Assembly: GCA_025331125.1 (NCBI GenBank)
Contig: JAOALB010000162.1
Span: 1 to 64,000 of the forward strand
Origin: Mycogone perniciosa
Lineage: Eukaryota; Ascomycota; Sordariomycetes; Hypocreales; Hypocreaceae
DNA length: 64,000 nt
Direction of reading: 5' to 3'
The translations under genes were made by a program, and so were the position numbers. Each line of letters begins with the position of its first letter. Position 1 is the stretch's first letter. Below are positions 13,066 through 21,926 of the stretch, piece after piece. The notes under the pieces were generated by a model that saw only the letters and a list, made by a program, of their open reading frames with translations, did not search any database and was not told the origin of the DNA.

Positions 13066-13472
13066 TATTATAACCTAACTATATGAAAGACTAGCTTATA
13101 AAGATATAAAAGAATATTAATTCTATAAATTAGTTACTAAAAACTAATTACTATACTAAAAGTAATTACTTAAATATTTACTATATTAAAATATATAATT
13201 ATTTACTTAATTACTGTATTATTATAGTAATTGCAGTAGTATTTACTAGAATATTAATAATTATATAACGATTTCATTTATATATATATAACTAGCTTAT
13301 TATTTATTTAATATAATTATTTACATAGTTATTAATAATTGCATTTACTAGAATTATTGATTTTATAGAATTATAAGTATATTACCTTACTGAGTATTTA
13401 TCTTTAACCTCTCTATTAATATAAACCTATAAGCCTCGGTTTATACCTTAAGAATTAACCTAGATTATTATA
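13066..13472 (+). repeat. Gypsy (D-family) LTR, 407 bp, at the dehydrogenase breakpoint
   Basis: Starts TATTATAACCTAACTATAT and ends CTAGATTATTATA, matching the 387-bp LTRs of element D and the truncated LTR at 59575. A polypurine-like AAAAAAAAGGG lies just upstream, so it is a 3' LTR in plus orientation rather than a lone LTR. Its right end abuts coding sequence of the dehydrogenase pseudogene, which places the insertion inside that gene. No 5' partner is visible in the window. Confidence 0.85.
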
Positions 13473-14384
13473 TATATAGTATATAAATATTACTATAAAG
13501 GTATATTTAGTTAATATACTATACGTAGCTAGATATTTAATAACTTTATTAATAGTATATATATAAAATATATGTATATTCTTCATTTTAATACTAGTTT
13601 TTATATAATCTATATTAAAGTTAATAAAGTATTACTTATAATACTTAATAACATTTTCCTTATAGTATTAAAATAAAGCATTTAATATAGTAAACTTTAA
13701 CCTAGCTTAATAGTTACTATTATAAAGGCTAAGCCTATTAGCCTAGCTATAATAATATTATTATAAATATACTTACCTTTAAGATTATTATTATTAATTG
13801 TAACTTAATAAAGTTAAAGAATATAAAGTAATTTAAAGCTAGTAATATAATTAATAATAGCGAAAATAATACTATAATTAAAGTAAAGGAATTTATAGGC
13901 GGAAAGGGATTTAATATTATTATTAAAGCAGTTAAGATCCCAGTAATATTTAAGCTAGCCTAGTACTTGCTTACCTATAAAGGTATATTTGCAAATATTA
14001 GCGTCTATAGTATAAAAGCAGATATCTATATATAAAACCTTTAATATAAAAATATTATTAAATGTTACTTATTTACTGGAAGTTATAGATAAAAAGGGAG
14101 CTAGTAGCTAATAACTTTTATTAACAAATAATTATTATAAACCTTATTAATATAATATTAACGTTAAACCTATTAATACTAGTTAAGTTAAGAAAACTAT
14201 AACCTGCCTAGCTTATTACTTATTATAGGTTATCTTAATTATTCATTATATTTAGAGATTAATTTACTTACAACTTTAACTAGGTTTTAACTTTATGGAT
14301 ATTAAAGAGCCGTATAAGACCTTAAAAGAGGCGAGGAAGAGCGGAGCAATAAAGGTGTTAATTAGCATGGAAGAGGAACAGTAA
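13473..14384 (+). pseudogene. Zinc-type alcohol dehydrogenase (MDR family), 5'-truncated and RIP-damaged
   Basis: Plus-strand translation with interrupting stops follows the medium-chain dehydrogenase order. Near 13490 YKYYYKGIFS stands where the structural-zinc cysteines would be (TGT to TAT). Then come SWIFNNFI (W now TAG) for the GWILG region, TIIKAKPISLA near 13715 for the Rossmann GAGPIGLA (GGN to AAN), INNSENN, IIIKAVKIPVIF for IEAVG.P, and FANISVYSIKADIY for the ANIGVHG region. The C-terminal end, EPYKTLKEARKSGAIKVLIS, is unmutated and ends at TAA 14382-14384. About the first 95 residues, including the catalytic-zinc half, are missing: the LTR begins exactly there. An intron around 14070-14280 is possible. 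Functional zinc alcohol dehydrogenases have about 350 residues and use NAD(P); this copy cannot be active. The family call is firm, the substrate unknown. Confidence 0.85.
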
Positions 14385-15417
14385 ACCTGTATTACTGTGG
14401 CTCGGGTGCGCGGAGCTAATGAATGGCGTCACCTGTCTCGCCAAGGAACCTTATTGATCGTGTCGCAATGCGCGGAAAAGGCCAAGCGTTACGCCGCCGG
14501 CTGCAACTTAAACGGCCAATGCGGCGGCAAAACAATTAATAGCATAACGCATACTTCGTCTTTACTTCTCAAAGAAAGCGCCCGTCTTAAGTCAGCTATG
14601 TGGCAATCCAAGACGATGGGATTATCAGGCACCATCCCAACATTACCAACCCAGTAGCCCCTGGAGCCTCGCCCTCGATCCTGAACACGGACTCACGTCT
14701 CTCTAAATCGCGGACCCAACTATCACACTGCGATTGGACTATAAAATTGACCAAGCCGCTCCATAGGCGTGGCGATGTCTCCGATAGGTTGACATACACC
14801 ACGTTGCCTCCTTGAGCTCGGACTGCGCGAGCGAAACTCCTAGCCAATATCAACGGTCCATTTTGGGAGATAATTGCCACAAGGATGAGAAGGAGATCCG
14901 GGGAAGCCGCAATCCCGCAGTCGACCAACATATCGACCAGGATTGCCGACATAATCAAGAAGGTAATTAGCAGAGTCCGGAGACAAACAAACGATTCCAA
15001 ACTAAGACGTTTAGACTCAAGGCAGTCAACAGACTTGGACTCCAGTTCTTCAGCCCTCAGTGCTCAGTGGACGCATTCAGTTGCGCCTATTAACGGATAT
15101 TACCATGACACAGCGAAAGAATAGAAAAAGGAGTCATGCAGATGGCCGAATTTGAATGGGAAAGCAAAAAAATAACATCACATCTACATTCTGCCAATGC
15201 CGGCGATGGGTATCTGCACCGACCGGTGCTTAACCTCTGGTTTTGGTACCTTGGATCGTACGGACTTCTTTTCTTCAGAGCGTTCTCTAGCGAACGGCGA
15301 ACGGACTCATTTTCCCTATACGAAATTTCGGAAACACTGGATGGAATTGAAATTAAGGGCTATGGAAAATCACGACTCACAGCAAGCTGATACAATCTGG
15401 CGGTTCATCCCATTCAC
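14385..15417. other. Gene-island DNA without a convincing gene
   Basis: Base composition is normal and RIP is absent. Overlapping open frames exist on both strands. The longest, minus 14596-15000 (134 aa), has a hydrophobic first half (LLITFLIMSAILVDML and a second hydrophobic run) but no recognised motif, and no splice pattern extends it. Plus-strand frames at 14885-15124, 15136-15390 and 15197-15421 look random. It may hold decayed remains of a further gene. Confidence 0.5.
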
Positions 15418-16023
15418 CTAGAAACCAAAAACATTCTCTTGCGAAACCAGCCCCTTTTGAGCCGCTGCCGCCATAGTGCTCAAGGTATCTCCGACAATAC
15501 TCAACTTGCTGAGTTTCAGGCCGCGTGGCCCGCTAGGATCCTTCACGAGGGTAAGACGATAAGCCCTTGGAATCTGCATTATGTTTAGTAAGTAACAGGC
15601 GGACTCCAGCATCCGAAGTGATATACTAACCCGTAACTCCCACTCAATTCCCTTGCTGTCCGTGTGCTTCTTCTCTCCCTGCTCCACAAAGTTGGTATAT
15701 AGATTCGCGTACAACATACCATCGTAACCGTCTTCGGTATCCTGGATGAAAGCGGAGAGGGGCTCCATCGACAACTCGTTATAGAACCGGGTCGTATGGA
15801 TGACCCTTTTCCAGGCCTCTTCTCCTCTAAGGACCTGCCCGGTCTGAGCTTGGAACTCCCAGTCCTGGGTGGTCCATTTGGTGTGCGGCTCCGAATGGGC
15901 AGCCTTGGTCTCGCAGAAGGCAATGTTAAGGTCATTCAAGTATTCCATGGCCGGGTGCTTCAGGAACTCCTTGTCCCAGCCATTGTAAGAGCAGACAAAG
16001 CAAGGCTTAGTTGAGTAAGACAT
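15418..16023 (-). CDS. NTF2/SnoaL-like small protein, two exons
   Basis: The genomic frame is open for 201 codons, but the best model has a 57-nt intron at 15574-15630: donor GTTAGT, branch CTTACTAAAC, acceptor TGCAG. Exon 1 is 15631-16023 (131 codons) and exon 2 is 15418-15573, giving 182 aa. Splicing joins IEWELR to IPRAYRLTLVKDPSGP, a normal pair of strands for a cone-shaped NTF2-like fold, whereas the unspliced insert (VSISLRMLESACYLL...) breaks it. Since 57 is a multiple of three with no stop, both forms can be translated. The N-terminal helix region is MEYLNDLNIAF; the middle carries VLRGEEAWKRV. Proteins of this class in fungal metabolite clusters often act as small cyclases or isomerases, but no catalytic residue can be assigned here. 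No signal peptide. It is divergent from the NmrA-like gene, 1.8 kb away. The fold call is moderate; existence of the gene is likely. Confidence 0.75.
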   Translation of the reverse strand: MSYSTKPCFVCSYNGWDKEFLKHPAMEYLNDLNIAFCETKAAHSEPHTKWTTQDWEFQAQTGQVLRGEEAWKRVIHTTRFYNELSMEPLSAFIQDTEDGYDGMLYANLYTNFVEQGEKKHTDSKGIEWELRVSISLRMLESACYLLNIMQIPRAYRLTLVKDPSGPRGLKLSKLSIVGDTLSTMAAAAQKGLVSQENVFGF

Positions 16024-16049
16024 GAAGAGGAGTGTGACTGAATTTGGTG

Positions 16050-16055
16050 TTTATA
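16050..16055 (-). promoter_or_regulatory. Possible TATA box of the NTF2-like gene
   Basis: On the minus strand TATAAA lies 26 nt upstream of the start codon, followed by a pyrimidine-rich CACTCCTCTTC stretch just before ATG. The spacing would require a very short leader, so this is only a candidate. Confidence 0.25.
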
Positions 16056-17350
16056 GGTAAGGGAAAGCTTATGTGTTCCTGAGCGATAGATTGCTAAACG
16101 CGGTGAAGGCAGGAAGACGTTGCTGTTTTCACAGAATGTTGATCCTACATTATTTATCTAAAGATATCTGACAAAGAGACCGAGCATACGCGTCTGATCA
16201 GATTATTTTCTCGTGGCCCCATCTAGTGAGTAGTAGAAAAAAATTGTGAAAGATTCCATAAATCATGTGTAGCATTTTACAAGCCTCACCCCCAACTTTC
16301 CTATTACATGGTGCTTCGTGCAGGATCTGCCACCTACTGACCCCTCCACCCTCCCGCGACTGTGCGCGACAAGTGTGAAGGAACCAAGGCGCCTGCTAGC
16401 CGAAAAGTCTGAACCTTGTTGGCATGCCACTGCAATCACCTGATTCACTCATGATTGGAATGGGTTCATCGAAGGTGGTATGATGCCAGGTAGGCAGAAG
16501 ATGGGCTGATAACGCAGTTATTCATCACGAACTCAGTGACACAGATATGCTTACAACCCACAAATATGCCCCAGAGCAAGATGTTCGAATACGTCTTCGT
16601 CCCGTTTATCTTCTCTATCTAGGCAGTAGCAAGCGTTCTAACTTCTGACTTGTCATCGTGAAAGCTATAGTGTGGAGATCTATAAATAGAATATATGAGG
16701 GAAATCCAAACAGCAGATAAAAAAAACCTTCTTGTAGGTGGCTGCAAGGCATAAGATATCCTTTATGATTGTAACAGTGTAACAGTAACTTTCGTGCCCA
16801 TGTAACAAACTTTAATCTTCTACCAAGGCTATCGCGTTCATGATTGTAGCTCCATGTACAAAACCAGCTGAGGACAGAACTAGACATCATGTGAAACGAA
16901 GTCATAGTACTTGAGAGGACACGTAAGGGTGAAAGTGCGTTACTGCGACGGCGTAAAATGCAATTGAAACTCAAGTCGGCGCATGGAAATCAGCAACCAA
17001 TCACGCAACCCTGGTAGGGGGTTTCTACACCGAGATAAATTGAACCTTAAGCGAGTCTGTGCATATCTGATGATCTGTTTCTGACCCCCGCGAGCGGCGA
17101 AACCTCCCTCAAAGCTACCGAACTCTATCAGCCTGCCTTTTATACAGAATAATAACTGACCCATCATCTTTTTTTTCACTCCATAATGCGAATAGATTCT
17201 CTACCTCACATTGCAGTTGCATGTGATGTAAGGGGTGGACCCGCATATGTTCATCGGCTATGCAGGGATCTGGGTCTTTGGTAATAGATGACCTTGCTTG
17301 CTCACAATTAGTCCATGAGCTGGTGAAATGGACCATCTCGGCGTCGACGT

Positions 17351-17360
17351 TCGGTCCCGA
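17351..17360. promoter_or_regulatory. Palindromic TCGG-N2-CCGA, candidate zinc-cluster regulator site
   Basis: TCGGTCCCGA is a 10-bp inverted repeat about 500 bp upstream of the NmrA-like start. Fungal Zn2Cys6 factors bind paired CGG or TCG half-sites of this kind; the spacing is one base shorter than the TCG-N5-CGA form. A single occurrence is weak evidence. Confidence 0.25.
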
Positions 17361-17600
17361 GTTTGGAGGGCTCGTCCGCTATGTAAATAGCGATCACGCG
17401 GGTATAGGATGTTAGCTGCGGCTGCTCCTGACACATTTCGCGACTTGTGTGGTTGAGGATGTGTCTGGTATGGATTCTATGGGAGGCTAGGCGGTAATGT
17501 TGAATGAGATGCCCGACTTTGCAGCGGATGTGTAAACTTTGATAACGGATGGATTGAGCTGAAGGATGGCAGATGTTAATATAAAGCTTGTGATAGGTAT

Positions 17601-17608
17601 TGACGTCG
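17601..17608 (+). promoter_or_regulatory. CRE-like TGACGTCG, candidate bZIP site
   Basis: One base away from the palindromic CRE TGACGTCA, about 250 bp upstream of the NmrA-like start and just downstream of an ATATAAAG at about 17579-17586. It is a candidate by motif only. Confidence 0.25.
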
Positions 17609-17856
17609 TTAGAATCCCGGAAGCTTGTCCACCTCGTGCGGTGACTCGTCTATCACTCTGACATTTGTGGCCCGTCTAGTATCGCAAATTCTGTTCCTCC
17701 CCTCCACTCCAAAACATCAGAGTTTAACTAGGTAAGAGCCATGGAAGGCACATGCTCGTTCAGCTCAGTGATGATATTTACAAACAGACTCCTCACCCAC
17801 AGTCCACCACTCTCCATTTTAGGAACCGATTATCTCAATATTGACACAGAGTGAAA

Positions 17857-19109
17857 ATGGTGAAGATCGCAGTCGCTGGTGGTTCAGGCGGTACGCTGTC
17901 ATGATACCTCACTACTGCATTGCATCGGGCTAAGTAAAATACCGCACAGAGGTTGGCCAGGAAGTTGTCGACGCTCTCGCGGCTACAGAGAAGCACGACA
18001 TCCTCATATTGTCCAGAAAAGTTCGTCGAACGAATTACCTGCGTCCCCATTAGCTATTTGTAGCAATGCTAATTCCTTCAAAGGACGCTCTTCCGGAAAA
18101 TGTTAGGCCGGGTGTCTCGTGGGTTAGGGTCAACTATGAGGATCGGGATCAATTGACCGAGATACTGCGGGGAGTGCACACCGTCCTCTCATTTATCGTT
18201 GTCGCATGGGACCCAGGGAGCATTGCCCAGAAGGCTCTGATCGATGCTGCTATTGCGGCGGGCGTGAAACGCTTTGCTCCAAGCGAATGGAGCTCGTAAG
18301 CTATGTCGATTAATATGGGCAGCAGAGACGGTGACTGACCACACGACAGGTCCGGCCTTAGGGACCTCCCAATGTATCATGGAAAAGCTGAGGTTCGCGA
18401 GTATCTGAAGGAATTGAACAGAGAAAAAAAGGTGATATCAAATCCCCGAAACAGAAGGCTCAATTTGGTTAATATATCTGCAATAGGTTTTGGAGTATAC
18501 CCTATTTCAGCAAGGGTTCTTCCTAAACTATTTCGCGTCGCCCTTTAAGACGGCCAAACACGTGATGCCATTAAATATATTCATCGACCTCCAGAACCGG
18601 CGAGCTATTCTGCTGAAGGGCCATGAAGAAGACTCTTTGACCCTCACAACAGCCCAGGATCTTGCACGTATTGTGTCTAAGGCGGTGGAGTATGAAGAGG
18701 AATGGCCCATCATCGGCGGCATAACTGGCAACAAAGTAACGATAAGTCAGCTTCTGGCGCTTGCCGAGAAAATCCGAGGTATGCTGAAGGACTGTAGCAG
18801 TGTAGGCGAAATTCTGAGCAGGAGTATGCTAACAGAAGCATGAAAGGCAGCCCTTTTGAGATAGAGAAGGTAAATCTCGAGGATTTAGAAGCTGGAGTCA
18901 TCAAGACTTCATGGGTTCCACAGTTTCGTCATCATTCGATCCCTCAAGACCAAATTGAGGATGTTTCCAAACAGGCTCTTATCGCGATTCTTTTGAGCAT
19001 CTCTAAGGGAGGCTGGATTACATCAGATGAATGGAATCGACTCTCTCCAGACTATAAGTTTACTACGGTGGAGGAATTCCTATCAGACGCTTGGTCGGGA
19101 AAACCATAG
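17857..19109 (+). CDS. NmrA-like / isoflavone-reductase-like NAD(P)-binding oxidoreductase
   Basis: Six exons give an uninterrupted 317-aa protein: 17857-17890, 17950-18020, 18084-18295, 18350-18431, 18487-18778, 18847-19109. Introns are 59, 63, 54, 55 and 68 nt, all GT...AG; the first has a GCTAAG and the last a GCTAACA branch site. The N-terminus has the Rossmann motif GGSGEVG (residues 8-14) and the second strand ends ILSRK, whose Arg34 is suited to NADPH. RFAPSEWSS (98-106) and MYHGKAEVREYL, with Lys118 at the position of the reductase-family lysine, place it in the atypical SDR group of phenylcoumaran/isoflavone reductases and NmrA. The length is normal for the family (about 300-320). 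The start is set by the P-loop-like strand beginning at residue 3 and by A at -3. It is a cytosolic reductase or redox-sensing protein; the substrate cannot be read from sequence. It has no RIP damage and its gene structure appears functional. Confidence 0.92.
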
Positions 19110-20535
19110 AAATATGGAGATTCTAGTCGCCCTAGACATAGCAAGGCTAGTCCGTCGTATGGGCTAGCTGCCGACGCCGTGTCTAATATGGCACTTAAAT
19201 GGCTAGGTTCCGTGAAATTGGCTGTTTTCACTCAGAACGATATCCTGTCTGAATGGCCCGTTGCGCGACCAAGTAAGATCGCCCCCTGGCGTAGCTAAGC
19301 TGTCTACTTGAAGAACTGGAACCCGTACTTGCAATGATCAGAATGGAACTCGAGCAGCGGAGGGGTGCCGGGGAGGTATCCACGGACCGCCCCTTCACCC
19401 CAGAGCTGGAAGAGCTCTTTAACCAGTTTTTTGACTGGCTGTGCTGTTGCGGAGACACGAATTCCTTTGACTCTCCCACTCACCACAGCTAGCGACCCAC
19501 TTTGTCAAGGCTTATCACCGAGATTCCCTCAGTTCTCAACTGTCTTCCCCATGGGTGGGATAATAAGTATATCAAGACCGCCCCGTATCGATCTGATCAG
19601 GCAGAAATATCATCCGTGGAAGGATCATGGATGAGCTGGAGGAACTCTACAATATCATCGATTCAATCCCGGCCAGACTGGGGCTCTCGGTTGCTGATTA
19701 GATCAGTCTCAGCGCCTCTCCCATGAGCAGGGTGGGCAATCATTCCATTTCCATTCATTTCAGTAAACACCCAGTGGAATAGATGGAATGAACGGCTAGA
19801 GTACTCTCTTGGAGTGGATGGAAATGTGTCAGATTACGGCATGGGTCGCGGCATAAGGGGAATTGTGAAGAATTGAATTGAGATTGTCTAATCTATGAAA
19901 ATAGAGGTAAAATAGGAATAATTTATACCCCAGGAAATTAAGTATAAGATATCACCTGCCATTTCACGTGCTATCGTTACCTTATAAAGAGGTGAGGATT
20001 AGCCAGCTAAATGCGACAAAATGGAAATGGATGCGTCCGGGTCGAGGTAGTCGATGTCCGGGGGTTTCCGGGGCCGATAGCTTTGCAGTGAGTTGATTGA
20101 TGGAACGCGAAGGTTTAATTTTGACGATATAAACCGACCGAAGAATGGCGATGACGGAAAGACTGGAGCTGATGGCCAGAGGAAAATCAAGCTGCCACCT
20201 TCCTAAAAAGCCCCTCAACGATTGATGAAGCTGAATGGATACCTCGTTCTCTTGAAGTGGCATACTAATGAGGTATAGCCGGGTGGTGCCGCCATCAACT
20301 TGGTATACCTCATACGTGGCCTTCTAGCCGCTCCAAAGCATTGAGATCAGGATTTGGTCCTGCTTGAAGTCGGGAACGGCGGATGTTCCAAGCGAGTCAT
20401 CTCGCTGTCAAGTTTCAGCCACGGCGTCCTTAAACTCCCCGGTGTTTATCCAGAATATTTCAAACGATCTAGATAAAGCGGTAAGTTTTTGACGTTGTTA
20501 TAGATGTCTACCTATGGATAACCAGGACCGAAGGG
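19110..20535. other. Gene-island DNA downstream of the NmrA-like gene, no firm gene
   Basis: Normal composition. Short frames with protein-like texture occur: plus 19334-19494 (PFTPELEELFNQFFDWL), plus around 19605-19700 (MDELEELYNIIDSIPARLGL, ending in TAG), and minus 19999-20190 (RPRKPPDIDYLDPDASISIL). None can be joined by clear splice sites or assigned to a family; they may be relics of disrupted genes. Around 19742-19826 there is a cluster of CATTCC/GGAATG words in both orientations. Confidence 0.45.
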
Positions 20536-20871
20536 TTTTTTTTTATTTTTTTTTATTACTATTTACAACCACTCTGTATCTAGATATAACAGCCTTATTT
20601 AGGTAATAAGTCGGTAAAAGCCAGGGGTCTAGACCTCTATTCGCTATGTGTCGCTAGATAAAGGAAAGTTTTAGTGTATTTTTAATTTATATTTTATAAA
20701 AGGGGATTATATAAATTTACCTCCTCTATTAAATTTTAAAAAGCTTTACTTCCTTTAGGTCCTAATAGGTATATAACTAGTCTTTTATATTTTAGTATTT
20801 CAGTGAGGAAACTCTTTATTATATAGTATTTAATAAAATGCCTTAGCTCTTTAAAGGAGTTATATCTATAA
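20536..20871. other. Right border of the gene island: T-tract and transition to AT-rich DNA
   Basis: A T-rich run (20536-20554) interrupted by single A bases marks the composition change. The following 300 bases are intermediate, still with GTCGGTAAAAGCCAGG at about 20610, before RIP-type sequence takes over. The run could be the tail of a reverse-oriented LINE or SINE, but no coding remnant supports this. Confidence 0.5.
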
Positions 20872-21172
20872 TATTATAGCCCGACCATTATAAGAATATA
20901 ATATGGCATATACCTGGAGGAACCTTGGATAAATAAACCAATTAGCATTAGATTACTTAGGTTACTATAAGGTATAAAGTAATTCCAGTAAGCTAATAAA
21001 AGGATTTACTATAAATTATTAAGAAACTAAATGTAATTTAAAGTAATCTATAACTATTCCCTTTATATATATATAACTAGCTGGTTATTTATTTAATATA
21101 GTTATTAAAATAGTTGCTAATAAATTCTATTTACTAAAACCGCCTATTTTATATAATTATAACTATATTACT
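20872..21172 (+). repeat. Gypsy element E, 5' LTR, left part (301 bp)
   Basis: Starts TATTATAGCCCGACC, parallel to TATTATGACCCGACC of element C. It is interrupted at 21172 by element D and resumes at 36553-36637; the two parts sum to 386 bp, the family LTR length. The TTACT at 21168-21172 is repeated at 36548-36552. Confidence 0.88.
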
Positions 21173-21526
21173 TATAATGATCCGGGTTGATTCTTAACGG
21201 TTAAACCGAGGTTCGTGGGTTTATACTAACAAAAAGGTTAAAGAAAAATACTAAGCAGGGCAATATAGTTATAATTCTATAAAATAAGCAGTTTTAGTAA
21301 ATATAATTTATTAATAACTATTCAAATAACTATACTAATAATTATAATTTATCCAGTCTTATATATAAAGGAGATATATAATAAATATATTTAAATCGTT
21401 TAAATTATAGTAATCCTATTAATTTAAAATTATAGTTTTATATTATAATCCTTTCTATGAAATTCTATTTACAGCTATAATTTATTAATAATCAATTAAA
21501 GGTTTTAACGTTTTGCTATAATCCTA
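21173..21526 (-). repeat. Element D 3' LTR, distal part (354 bp)
   Basis: This inverted LTR begins (plus) TATAATGATCCGGGTTG and runs to the element C insertion. It ends with TCCTA (21522-21526), duplicated at 29207-29211 on the other side of C. Confidence 0.88.
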
Positions 21527-21926
21527 TATTATGACCCGACCCTTTTATGGCCGCATAAAGGGTCCAGGGCGGTATATACCCTGGAAAAACAATGGAACGA
21601 CTGTCTAATCAGGAAGGATTACTCGGATTACTGTAAACTACAGATCACTTAAATTACAGAATATAAGCGAAGGTAATCTAATATAACTATAACCTATATA
21701 TAATCTAAATATATCTACTATATATCTCCTTTATATATAAAACTAGGTAAATTATAATTGTTAATATAGTTACTTAAATAATTATTAATAAATTATATTT
21801 ACTAGAACCGCCTATTTTATAGAATTATAACTATATTACCTTATTTAGTATTTATCTTTAACCTTTTTGTTAATATAAACCTATAAACCTTAGTTTAATT
21901 ATTAAAAATTAACCTAGATTATTATA
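21527..21926 (+). repeat. Element C 5' LTR (400 bp)
   Basis: From TATTATGACCCGACCC to CTAGATTATTATA. The first ~130 bases keep GC-rich words (GGCCGCATAAAGGGTCC) that are mutated in the 3' LTR. Confidence 0.92.

Larger units (their letters stand above)
16024..17856. other. Divergent intergenic region between the two intact genes
   Basis: 1.83 kb of normal composition separates the start codons of the minus-strand NTF2-like gene and the plus-strand NmrA-like gene. Several minus-strand frames of 60-119 codons (for example 16615-16974) lack motifs and plausible codon use and look random. The region should contain both promoters. It is long for a simple shared promoter, so a lost or non-coding gene could lie here, but I see none. 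Confidence 0.55.

Noticed and set aside
14596..15000. Minus-strand 134-codon frame with two hydrophobic runs, considered as a membrane protein
   Set aside because: No family motif, no upstream exon, and equally long frames exist on the other strand over the same bases.
15585..15935. Minus-strand 116-codon frame overlapping the NTF2-like gene
   Set aside because: Arg/Pro/Ser-rich shadow of the real frame.
16615..16974. Minus-strand 119-codon frame in the divergent intergenic region
   Set aside because: Cys/Ser/Leu-rich, no domain, no splice or promoter support.
18189..18904. Minus-strand frames across the NmrA-like gene
   Set aside because: Antisense shadows of clear exons.
19742..19826. 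CATTCC / GGAATG words in both orientations as a small transposon with terminal inverted repeats
   Set aside because: Matches are short and low-complexity, with no target duplication.
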